Below the pieces are notes generated by a model, which saw nothing but the letters and a program-made list of their open reading frames with translations, was not told where the DNA came from and searched no databases. DNA of 64,000 bases from the NCBI GenBank assembly GCA_911728435.2, contig OU452199.1:10240860-10304859 (forward strand), given 5' to 3'. The position numbers and the translations under genes were made by a program. This document shows positions 32,463 to 44,431 of this stretch, piece by piece. Positions within the stretch are counted from its first letter, which is position 1. Every line of letters begins with the position of its first letter. This stretch comes from Apoderus coryli (Eukaryota; Arthropoda; Insecta; Coleoptera; Attelabidae).

Positions 32463-33884
32463 AAATAGTTTTTTTTTAACTATAACCGGGGGTGGATAAA
32501 TTAGAGGCAGCCTAACATTTATACATGTTTTCCAAGACTTTGAAATAATTGAAAACTAAAAATATAAATTATATAACAAAAACAGAAAATCTGAACAGCA
32601 TATGTTCTCCATTTTAAAAATGGCATATCTAAATCTTGTGTTGGGTATTTTAAAGAATTATAAAAAAACGCATTTTTGATGAGTTTGGTTTTAAAAAATC
32701 TTGTAGTTTGTATATTAAAATTATCAGCTATAATATAAAATTATGTCAAATATTTGGTTAAATAATGTTTACAAGAAAATCTATGTGTGTTAAGTTTTTG
32801 TAAAAAAGTTTGATATTATAGCTAGGTACCTATATTTTTATTATGACCAAAAAACAAAAGATTAGAAAATGAATTATCTTCCTAAATTATACTAAGAGAC
32901 AAGTCCTAACGAACACAGCACTATAATATATAGCTCTAAGTTAGACCAACAATTCATTTACTTGAAAGCAAAATTGTATGTTATCCCTTTACGCTTGTTA
33001 CATTTAGGTATATGTTTCAGCAAACAGATGAAACACTGTATCTATCCTATTCTGTGTTCCCCTATCCCTATTTTTCCCATTCGTCTTGAGAAAGTTCATT
33101 GACCGTTAAAGTTCAACTGGAAAAGTTTTCTTTGCCAAAACAGCTCAGTGACCCATAACCTAAAGCTAAATATACTGCAGTTTTTCAAATATCCATATAT
33201 TATGTTAAGGATATCTTTTCCGAGTTGCTCTTTGTGAAACATATTCCTTCGGAATGTCATGTCTCTTTTTACAGTCAATTGTAAGTGATTGCATCATGTT
33301 CTCATACCTACATATGTTGAAGACAAATAATTAGACATGTAACTCGACGGTTGTGATTATAGTTCTATTAAAAATACTTAAGCGCTAATCAAAGAAAAAA
33401 TATTAATCGGGACTTTTGCTTTAAATTTTTACTCTTTGATAATATTATAAAATGTAATGGTACATTTTATTTAAATGCACATTAACAATATTATACATTT
33501 TCGTTTAAAAAATTAGTTTAAATGATCATACCTATAATATAAGTATGTTACAGGTGCCAAAAAAACTCTCTCAAAGTTAGAGTTACGTTTTGTTTAATAA
33601 CGGTGAATTAACATATTTATTTATATATTCGAGCTAATTTCAATTTATAATGAACAATTTGATTGATTTTTTTTGGTTTACCATATTTTCCCTATATTTA
33701 TATTTAGTCGTTTTCGTAATATTTATTAATATTTTCGGGGCTGGCCAATTTGAATATTATTAAAATAACATTTATTTTATTTTCACTGTGTCCATGACTT
33801 TTTCCTTTATTGTCTAAAATATATAGCCACTAAGCTGATCTTCGAAATACTCTACACTTAGAAAGAATATTAATTTTTCTGCAG

Positions 33885-33931
33885 GGCATATTAATTTGTT
33901 GCTTAGCGATGTATTAGATCCGTTACAGTAA
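33885..33931 (+). CDS. putative terminal exon of the interleaved antisense gene
   Basis: The TTTTTCTGCAG acceptor is followed in the expected phase by HINLLLSDVLDPLQ and TAA. Joined to the two upstream candidates it would give a 124-residue protein. The exon is only 47 nt, so chance cannot be excluded. Confidence 0.22.
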
Positions 33932-34159
33932 TGTAAAGTTATTTTCTACACATTGGAGCTATCAACCCACCATCGATCGAGTAGGTATAGTTCATAATTT
34001 TAAATCTCTATAAAACTCTCAAAAAAGAATTTGATTTATAATAGTCATGATATATTTTGGACTCACGCATTTATGTAGACATCGTTTGTTCATCTAGGCT
34101 GATTTTACAAATAAATTTAATCAAACGAAATATTATGAGAACAAGATATTTATTATTAC

Positions 34160-34319
34160 CTTAATGTGGCCGCCTCTTTTCCACAAGTTGGTCCAGTAAA
34201 TGTTGTTGCCGTACAGTCGCATATAAATCGATTCCAACCTTCCGTACACGTACCACCATTGAGACACGGTTGCGAGGGACATTGTGGTTGAAGTGTGTGA
34301 CACAGCGTTCGTATGGAGC
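34160..34319 (-). CDS. Nrx-1: neurexin-1, EGF-B
   Basis: Window exon 6; acceptor GCTTCAG ends at 34320 and donor GTAATA starts at 34159; 160 nt. The EGF repeat reads CPSQPCLNGGTCTEGWNRF, then ICDCTATTFTGPTCGKEAAT, with six EGF cysteines plus one preceding cysteine that should pair within LNS3. It corresponds to fly CNGNPCLNGGTCLEGWNRP and lies between LNS3 and LNS4. Confidence 0.97.
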
Positions 34320-35224
34320 CTGAAGCAAAATGTACGGCATTGTAAATTGTAGGTAATTATATGCATTACACCTGTAAAACTTTTTAGCTGCAATACTGTT
34401 AAGAACTTAATTTACATCTAGTTACATAACCTGCTGTTTAAGAGTTTATTCATGTTTTGAGTTTGAATTAGATTCGACCTTTCAGTAAATTACCTAATTC
34501 TTGAAATACCTGCCACAGTTTAAAATAATACACAGTTACTTCACCTCGTGTGGGCACGTTTGATGTTCATGTCTACAAAGCACTTCGCCGCGCTTATAGT
34601 TATAGTATAATATCTTATAGTATATATAGATATAGTATAGTAGCGGGCCAGAAATGTGGCTGGGAATGCGACGAGTCGATGCCGTTTTCAGCGCCTACTG
34701 AACCTTCTTATCTATAGTTAATATTCGATCTACCTGGTAATTAATTAGAAGAATTTCTTTACTAACTTATACGAAAATTTTCCCAAACTAGGTAGCTCGC
34801 CCTCGTTTTCATATCAAAGCAATTGTTCAAATTTCGACTACATAAACTTCTCCATATTTTTATTATTAAACAAACATTTTTTTCAATATCTAAAGTAATG
34901 ATATGGATAATTCAAATGCTACTTTTCTCCTAATATAATTCTAAGTTTTTCGCTCGCAAATATTGTTAACAACAACAAGTACGGGAAACTTTTAAAATGT
35001 GTACATTTGGAATTATGAACTATTTCACTCTCTTCTAAACTACAGTGGACTTATAAGTATTAATGAATATATGTTATCATTTTCACACTAGTCTTGACGT
35101 GGATCTGGATGAGCGTTATATGGCGGCCTGGCAATTGGACAAGATGCGTATTGTGGTTTGGGTATTGACACTGTCGTATATACATCTGTGACTGTTCTGG
35201 ATGCAATGCAATAGCTAAAAGTGT

Positions 35225-35930
35225 GAATTAAGTTCTAGCCCGGATGGCGTTCCTGTGTTGATTCTGGGGAGGTGTGCGGCTGCTATCTTTGAATCTCTTG
35301 TTATATTGAGAGATGTGTTCCTGTCAGCCACCGGAAAGCATCTTAAGCCCTACTTAGAAAAACCTTCTGCATTTAGTAACGCATTTTCTAACGATACTAA
35401 AGATAAAGTTAATTATGCAGTGGCCACCAAACAGCAAAAATTGTACCTTGTAAAAACGCTAATCAAAATCTCCACATTGAATTTTGTTTGCGGAAGATAA
35501 AAAAGGTTAAAAGCTCCTTCATGGAAATTACAGACCGATCAGTCTTGGATCTGGCCTCACTAATCCGGATTAAAATACAATTCTATCCGGAGGATCGATG
35601 TCATAATCTATGATAGTCACATATCGTGGTTGCTGAAAGGTATATGTAAGCTCAGGCGTGATCTTCAAGCTCTGGAGTGGTGGGGAAGATAAAAAGATGA
35701 AAGCCTTCATGGAAATTACACACCGATCAGTCTTGGATCTGGCGTCACTAGGTATTCCAAATAAAAATACAATTCTATGCGGACAATGTCAAGATGACAG
35801 TACTATTACACAGATTGTGGATAGCGTGAGGGATCTTCAAGGTCTGGAGGAATAGACGCGTGACGGGCTGATGTCTTTGGATGTTGATAAGAGTGTGGTT
35901 GTACACCTTACGAAATTTTTCTGATTTGGA
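35225..35930 (+). pseudogene. LINE reverse transcriptase fossil with an internal repeat
   Basis: The start reads SPDGVPVLILGRCAAAIFES, the RT block usually SGPDGIP..LLK. The end reads IVDSVRDLQGLEE, a stop, then TRDGLMSLDVDKSVVVHLTK, resembling the W....L.LN..K region after the active site. Between them, about 35515-35602 and 35695-35793 are similar direct copies (TTCATGGAAATTACA, CGATCAGTCTTGGATCTGG). No YADD motif visible. Confidence 0.55.
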
Positions 35931-37970
35931 CATTGTAATGTCGGAGGACCTTCAATGGGAAAACAAGTTACCAGGTTCGTTACAAGAATTAAGTGTAATA
36001 ATATAACAAGCATTTAGTGACCACTCCATCAAAATAATCTTAAAACTTTTAAAAGTCTTATATACGAACTATGCAACATCATAGACTTCGTGGCATCCTA
36101 ATGAAAACGTATAAAATGTAACTAGTTGTAATGAGCGAAGAGATCTGAGAGATGGGCTTGATTGTGCAGTATGCACTTCTTAACAAATAGAGTGGTGTAT
36201 GTGTGGAGATTGAAGAAGATCACTCAACTCGCTTAAAAACCGTTTGGATTATGAATTGGAAAGTGGTGCCGCGAAATGAAGATACTACTTATGAATTCGA
36301 AGTTAACATATTCGATAAATACCTCACATTGTTAAAGCAACATCATTGGCCGCAGTGAATTCCTTTTTGCTCTAAATGACTTGATACGATTTGAAGGGAT
36401 TATCTTAATATATCTTTCTCCTTGTTCGCAATTTTTAATGAGGCAAACTATATATAAAATTTAGCAGGCGGCTTTTTATACTACAAAAATTTAACGATAT
36501 CATTTTATGCTGTACAGCTGTACATGAACTCAGCCTGGCACTTTTTGCCCTACGGAGAAGGTGTCTCCACTAGATAACGAATATGTGAAAAGCTGATGTT
36601 ATACATATAAATCAACGGTGAAATGTATTTTGCATTTTTAGCAACTATCTTGAATAAATGTCTTTTAAAATTTCAGCAAAAGATAAAATATACACAAGTA
36701 AGGTTGTGCCTATTATTTTTACAGCATGGGGACAAATCACAAAAGAGGTTGTATAGAAGTTGTATATTGCTGTAGAGAAATAAAAAAAGAGGCTAGAGTA
36801 TTTGCGTTTTAGACAGATCAAAAAATAAGGAATTTGTTATGTTTATAAATATATGAGATAATTTCTTTAAATATATTATCTTTCAACATAAATCCATCTT
36901 AGCAAATCCAATAGAAATACCTTTTCCTCCTACAAAATATTGCGAATATTTAAGCTTGTGATTTCCATGACAATGAGGACGTCTCATTCCCTCCAGGTAA
37001 TTAATTTTCAAAGGTTTACTTGAAAGATTTCGAAATCGGAAAGGGGCGATAAGATAAATTATTATGAGCGTTGCTAGCACCAAAACTACGTTTTGTAGGG
37101 CTGACGAACATTTTGAAACAACACAAGTACAGAAAGATGTTCATTGGCACTAAATACTATCTTTTGTAAAGTTAATACCTAATTATAAAACGGGTGTTTT
37201 AAAAACACACATCGATTTTTCATTGATGATAGTATATTTTTCCAAATTACTTAAAACTCCATGCACCCAAATATAGTAAAATATATTATGGTGTTTAAAA
37301 TTTTCCTTAAAATAGTGCCTTTAAGGAGGTTTGCATTTATTTTTCTTCAAACTTATTTTGAGTTACGTTAAATTTTTCTAATTTTAAATACACGTCTGTC
37401 GAAATTTAGTGTTTTGCCTATTTAATGAATTACACATAAGATTACGCAGCGCGTTATTTAAGTAGGTGCAAGAAAGTGTTTTTTATATTTTGCGTCGAAA
37501 ACTTTGACACCCTGCAGGTTGAAAATTAAGCATTTCTGGATCAATGCTTATATGAACTTTTCAACTTATAATTACTCAAAGAATCACCTCCTGATGTCTG
37601 GCCACGTACTTAAATAACACCCTGTATAACCGATTAAATGAATTTGGCGACATTTTGTAATATTATAATTTGCCTCCAACCTGTGAATCTTGTGAATCTT
37701 CGTTCAGGCGTATAATAATATATCATGAGCCATTTATAATCGTTTTCGTTTCTTGTTCTTAACATACAGTTACTAGAGTAGTTGAGTTAGATGAAGATCG
37801 TTCTTAAAAGTGAAGCAAAACAGTGGTGAGAGCAGTAGTATAATATACATATGCGCAGCACTACTTGTCTTGGTATTTAAGATGGTCTAACAAACCAAAA
37901 CAGGAAAATATCGTGGAAATTATATCTAAATAGTTGCATTATCTTAATACGATAATAACACCTATAGACC

Positions 37971-39290
37971 AATTCGGCTGTCCCATGCCAAAATACAGTA
38001 ACTTTTGGAAATTGAAATCGCGGTAAATTCGAATTTTCTAAAATTTAATGGCCTTTCAAAACTAATGACAGACTCTGTTTGAAATTTGGCACGATTAAAT
38101 CGAAGTAGTGTAGAATATTAACTATAGACGAAAAAAAAACATGTTTTTTTTAAATTTCTCAATAAACTTTGTTTTTTCGTTGAATTTTATTTCGAATTTA
38201 GTAGAATATATTGTAAAAAACACAGATATCGCTTGCTAAAAATAACAATCAAACTATGTTAGTTTGAAAACCTAGTAACTTACATTACTGCGTGTTTCGT
38301 GGTTTCTCTAACAGATTTTAGTTGGTTTAAACAATTTGGTTTTAAAATAGAACGACAAAAATATATAAAACTAGTATTTTATAAGATATTTACATCATCT
38401 TGTCCCAACAAAGAAGATTCTTGTTGCTTTGTGGCTGTTTTCTCAAAAAATGTATTGAATCTTTCTAATGCTTGTTCCTTATCGGAGAGGCTTTCAATTT
38501 GGCTGTTAATATAGGAGCATGTCGCATGTTTAATTATATAATGGAAAAAGCGGCAATTCATCAATATCGTAAAAAGTCATAGCCACTCTATCCTCCACAA
38601 CAGTGAACTGATGGTGAACTAATTATTTGGTCATATACGAGATCACTGTCCTACACCCCTACCATACATATCCTTAATTTAGCTAGTAAGTACATACTAA
38701 CCATACTAGCCCAAAATTTTTAGAAATAATTTATTAAGTGGTGGGACCAGCAAGAACACAGGCATTGTATTTACCATATTATCTAGTAGGAAATGTCATG
38801 CCTAACTACAAGCAGAATTAACATAAAAGCTTTTACTCTGTATTGTTGGGAAGAACATGATCAATTTTGCTAAGCAAAACACAGTATCATACTTTGCTGT
38901 AAGTTACAGGAATACAAATAAATTTAACATCCCAAATAGAACACAGTAATGACAAACGGATGCAGTTACTGTGTTTATGAATGGAAAAAAGATCAGCATG
39001 TATGCAAAACTAATTTATTAGTTAAATTTACTAAAATAAATCGCAGTAAGTATCAAAGAGTTACTGAGTTTCTCAGTGGGCATTTGAATTTACTGTTTTA
39101 TATTGGGATAAATATTTGGTGTACAACAGTTACTGTGTTTTGAACAAACGAAAACTTCAAAACTTATTGCATTTTTGCGAATATTACACAGAAATTACAG
39201 GGGGCGATACCTAGTAATACCAAAATTTGTTAAAACGAGCATTTTAGCAAAATGGCAGTTACCCTGTTTTTGATTGGGACAGCCGAATTC
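37971..39290. mobile_element. 1.3 kb element with AATTCGGCTGTCCCA inverted ends
   Basis: AATTCGGCTGTCCCA at 37971 is exactly inverted at 39276-39290, and the inner flanks (ACAGTAAC versus ACAGGGTAAC) continue the match. The interior repeats CAGTTACTGTGTTTT-like units near 38960 and 39125. A minus-strand frame at 38379-38564 (reading SQIESLSDKEQALERFNTFF) looks coding-like but is unidentified. No target duplication recognised. Confidence 0.6.
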
Positions 39291-41998
39291 GATGTCACAT
39301 CCGCATTGGTTTGCGCTATTCTTTTGCCGCATTATTTTCTTTAATTTAGCGACTCAAAATATGAATGGAGCAACTTTAATTGGAAAAACATTTCACCGTA
39401 CATTAATTATCAATTGTTTGGTGCTCTAAAATATAAAAACTTCCCATTAATAACAAACATGTACTTAAGTTGGAATGCTGCATTATTTAACAGCATCTCA
39501 CCTGCAATTAATAAATATTTATGAAATGCACACTTAAAAGGCAAAAGAAAGTATGCAATGCATTTTTTTACTTATATAAAACTAAAACTTTGTTGAAATT
39601 TTTAATTTCCCATGATGTTTTCCAGTAGAAAACTGAAACAGAAATTAGCCAAGTTTTACAGGCGGAAATTTAATTTTTGTGGAAGTTCCGCAGTGTAGAA
39701 AGTTGTAAAAACAGTTACAAAAAGATAACGTGAAATAATATGAGTTGCCAAATAATAATGAAAATTGTTTCATTAACAAAAAAATACAAAATATATTTTG
39801 TACAAAAGATATAATAAAATAGCTCAGTAAAATGATCAAACCATCCAGGGATTAATAATATCCTTTGTATGTACCAGATTTAGATGGTCTTGCCAAAAGT
39901 TCTGACCTTTTTACACTATCCAAGTATTCAGTAAGTCGTTTGCGATACAGAACGTTCCCTTTCAGCCCAATCTTTAGCCAGAGTGTAGACAGTTTAATTG
40001 CCCTCTAAATTAGAATCTAGAGCAGAGTGAGAATATCATATTCTCAGTAACAATTGAGATTTTATTTGGACATTTTCACGAAGTTCTTAATATTCATATT
40101 GAAGCAACAGACAACAGTCACATAACATGGATTTAGAACAAAATGAAGTGTCTGTGTGTGAATTTGGAGAAGGAGAAGAAATTTTGCATAAATTTAAACT
40201 CAGATTCATCCCCAAACAACTACAAACCTTCAGCAAAGAGTTCTGAAAGCGATTTATAGACTACCTCCGAGGTGCACTTGATGAAAAAAGTCAGAGTATT
40301 CAGGAGATTACGAAAAACGGAAAACCAGAAAAGGAAAGGATAATTATAAAAAAAGCCAAAGAATGTAATGGATACAAATAATGGTGGGGCACAAGCAATT
40401 ACAAATGCTAGAGATTCACCAGAACATTTTAATTTGAGAATCATATTCTTTCTCAAACATGCTTAGTAAACTGAGTATATGCTATTGACTTTCTATCAGT
40501 AGAGCAAACAAACAAAAGTTATAAAAATGCGTGATTTTAAAATTCCCAGAGGGAATCGAAAATCATGGAAAACATGCTAGCACATCAGGGATAATTAATC
40601 TAGTTTTAACACTTTTATTAGGAAGAATCTTTTGGTCTTTGCTAAAAAAAAGCGTATGCATTTTGTATCTTAATTTTTAATTATTAACTTAGCTTAGTAA
40701 ATAAATGCCAATGACTCTCCAATAATTCACGTGGGATATTCGAAGCTCTGATTCAAAAATGATTATTTCAGTAATGAGAATTTGTCCTATTTGTATAAAT
40801 CGAAAGATTTAGAAAATTTCGGTGGCGCCACTGTAGAGGTATACTAGATAAAGTAAATACAAAGCGGTTTTTTGATTAATGACCAACCTAACTTTTCATA
40901 TTAAACGCTAACTCGTGTTTTTATAAAAGAGTTTCGAAGCTCATTTTGGGGCGACATAAACTAAAAGTATATAAAAAGGTGATCGATATGGTGCCCATCA
41001 TAAGCTTACTAGCTTGAAAAAATAGGTTTGAAAACGTTTTTTATTCGAAGCTTTAACTTTCTCTATATGTTGTAAAATATTTTATATGCCGGCTTTTATC
41101 ATGCGAAGCTTTATTTCGGGTTTATTATTGGCTAATCGTGAAAAGTTGTGGTAAAGAACGACCTTGTTCATGTAATAAAAAGTGTTACAAACGAAACTAC
41201 GTAATTTTATTTGTCTGAAAGTCAAAGATACTTGGTTGTATTATAGTTTCTGTACTCACACGTGTTCAACTAATTCTATATCTTATTTCCAATACTTGGA
41301 AGACCCTAGAAGGGCACTCTATTTACGACCTGTTTGTTATAATTTAATATTTTGTGCAAATATAAACTCTTCATAAATATGAGAAATTTGAATCACATAC
41401 AAACTATAAAACGTAAGCGTCGTAAGACTTGGGCTAAGAACAAGACCCACCCGCTCTGCACTTGCATTTGATTGGATTGCAGTCACTAATATCTGTAAAT
41501 TTTTGTCATTAAAGTTTCTCGATGTGACATATTATCCTATGAATATTAAGTATTAATTTTATTAAGATTAAGTTTAGAGATACCTTTCATACATTTCTTC
41601 AATAATAATAATAAAGTTTTTAATATAATCTTACCATAATCGAATTGTGATTATATCGCTGCCAAGTTTTATGTAAATATTTGTAACACAAATTTAATAA
41701 TAAAGCAGACATGTTGTAGTTTTTAATATTATTTTTTGTTAATATAAAGTTGATTTTAAATGAATACTTAGGAGAATATCACCAAATTTGTAACTTTTAT
41801 CATTTTAAGGTTTCCAACTGTGAATTATTAAATTCTGAGCACCTTGTGTATAAGAGAAAACTATTAATCCATCTATAGGCATATCTATGCGTACCACTGG
41901 CGGCTAAATTGTGCTAAATTTCTTTAGACGTTGCGTTGCTTTAAAACTGTAGATTTTTCTAAATATTTGTGTTTGAACTAATTTGGCGGTAAAAGTTA

Positions 41999-42205
41999 TT
42001 AACCACGAAAAGTCCATGGATTTTCGGATTTCTCGGTTTCATCATGACCTCTAAGAGCTAATACATTACAAAATCGGAAGCCATCTGTTACCGTCGACAC
42101 CATGTACCAGTTTTTCGTTGCATTCTCGTTAAACTTTTGAATATTTATGAAATATCTCGAAACTAGTTGCTCCTTAATTTTAACCGAACCCAATGAGGTA
42201 CTCAA
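41999..42205 (-). pseudogene. hAT-like (DUF4371/ZMYM-type) transposase fragment
   Basis: The frame ends FCNVLALRGHDETEKSENPW and then TFRG. The LALRGHDE..S.N.G.F block is a hallmark of DUF4371-containing hAT-derived proteins in insects. Only about 68 codons remain; the preceding part is not convincing. Confidence 0.55.
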
Positions 42206-44288
42206 TTTGTGTAACTGTTGTTTTGGTAGTTAAGGATCATATTGTAAAATATTGGTAAATAGATCCACGAGCATTCCCTTTGTCACAACCACATATTTCA
42301 TTATTTCTCGAAAAAGAAACATTTTCCATGACTAGAAGCACGTTTCTCTATTAAAATATCCGACAATGAAAGCCCGTTTTCCTCTAGTGAATTTTTTTTT
42401 GCATATGTAGGTTATATAAAAACAATATCAATATATATATTTTATACTGAATTATTAATATAATTATAATTTTTCCAAAAGAAAAATGAAAATAACGTAA
42501 CAAAATAACATCTTTTCAAAATTCAGCTCAAACAGATATTATAAAACTGTATTCTTGAACGAATGGCGAGGTGTGTGCGGCAAATAGTGGTGCATAGATG
42601 ATTCTAATGGAGACTAAAATAGCAAGAGCTATATTCGCGACGTTCATTATGTTAACCTATTTGGATATTTGTACCGTTCCTTTGTTAAAGATGATAAATG
42701 TGATACCGAGCGGTTATACAAAATTTTATCAATATAAAAACTGCGTTTATACAAATTGCAATGAAAAGCTTACGATTCCATGATGACACACACTTGTGTG
42801 TTTTCTTTTTATCGAGTTAAATAAATAAATTGTAAATATTAATGTCGTCACTATTTATAATTTTTGGCGGTTCATGCCCCTGATGGGTAGGTACTATTTC
42901 ATGTAAGTAGTACATTTTTGGTAATATTTTAATATTTTTAAAACCGATTTCAAAAAAAGGAGGAGGTTTTATGTTCGACTGGTATGTATATTTGAAATAA
43001 ATAAAATTGTATTAAAATTAATATTGACTTAAGTACAACTCTTTGATATTATAACGTATTAATTACCTATCTCTGTTCAGATACGTATCAATATTTGCGC
43101 AAATTTGAACGGTCAATAAACTAAATATGGTCTTCCGAATTGATTTCAATCTCCATATTCATTAAAGCAAATATTATTTTGCCTAAAGGAAATTAAAAAT
43201 ACTAGTAGGTAAATACCATTAGATTAGATTCACATGTTGGATCCCTCTAATTAATTCGTATGTTTTACCTGTCCAATATTGAACTCTCAGCTATTAGAAT
43301 AATAAAATGTTTTAGTTTAGTTTCAATAAAATCAATAATTATCGCCACATTTCGTGAAAATATCAATTAAAATAGAGATATTCATAAGTCATAACCACAA
43401 AATACTTTTATATATATATAAGTATATGTTCAAATTTGCCAAACATGTTTCGGAACTTTACTGTTCCTTCTTCAGTGCCATTATTAATCTTATAAAGAAT
43501 TCTTCTCAATGACTTATGTTGTAATCTGGAGTCAAACATGTATACATAGGTACAAAATTTTTTGTTTGAATTTGATTAAAGTCAAGTATTAAAAGAAATT
43601 TTTTAACACCCTGTAAAAAAAGAATTTGACAGTCGAGATAATTTTAAAAATGTAATGTCTTTCACAAAAAGGAAATCTGTCAGCCCGTGAAAACCGGACG
43701 TCGATATTTGGTCTGATTCAAAAAATATCATCATTATCGATGGGTACCGCCAATGCCAACCTGTTTAAGATCTTATCATTTTAGTTTTAAAAAAATCTAA
43801 TTACTATTACTACTTGTCGTAATTTGATAATTGAAAAAATGTTAAAATTTCAGCTTCTATCTATGAGCCTGATGAAGTATGAGTATACCAGCATAGGCGG
43901 TGGGGGGTCAAGAAAATAATGAAACATACTGTGATTCACAGAGTACCTACTTTATTATTGTTGTCGAATACATGCTGTTCAATGCGGGAGGCATGTTGAG
44001 ATAATGGGATGGACACACGGTCATCTGGTGAAAGTACAGTAATTGATAGACAAACTCTGGCGTTCTAAAGTCTTGTTGTGTTAAACACATGGTTTATTTC
44101 ATTACCAGTTTGACAATCATTCAGAAGTAATAGTTACAATCTAATTTAGTGTTAAAATGTCGTATATGCAGTTAAAGATAAAAAGCTAAATGCGAAGCAG
44201 GTAAAATTAAATATCTGTAGCTACTTCTAACCATTAGGGAATTGTACCTAGATGTAATCTATGAGAAAAAGCTTTGGGATAGACTAAT

Positions 44289-44431
44289 GTTGAAACACAC
44301 GTTTTACGACTTCACTAAAACAGATTTTAAACGGAGAGTATTAAAATCAGTTAAGTATAATTCTATCCTAAGGATTCTAATGCGCGTCGAGCTTTAAATA
44401 GTATGTTGGTGAAGTGGTAAAACGTGTCTTC
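44289..44431. repeat. MITE family with GGTGAAGTGGTAAAACG ends, copy 3
   Basis: The left end ACACACGTTTTACGACTTCA and the right end TGGTGAAGTGGTAAAACGTG are inverted; same termini as copies at 18165 and 20752. Confidence 0.65.

Larger units (their letters stand above)
31984..34159 (-). other. Nrx-1 intron, 2176 nt
   Basis: Contains tandem palindromes at 32375-32462, a CATGTTTCGG/CATCAGTGG motif near 32126-32162 and the putative plus-strand terminal exon at 33885-33931. Confidence 0.6.

Noticed and set aside
40126..40460. Decayed stretch KKVRVFRRLRKTENQKRK resembling a repetitive insect gene family
   Set aside because: Too many stops and too short to assign.
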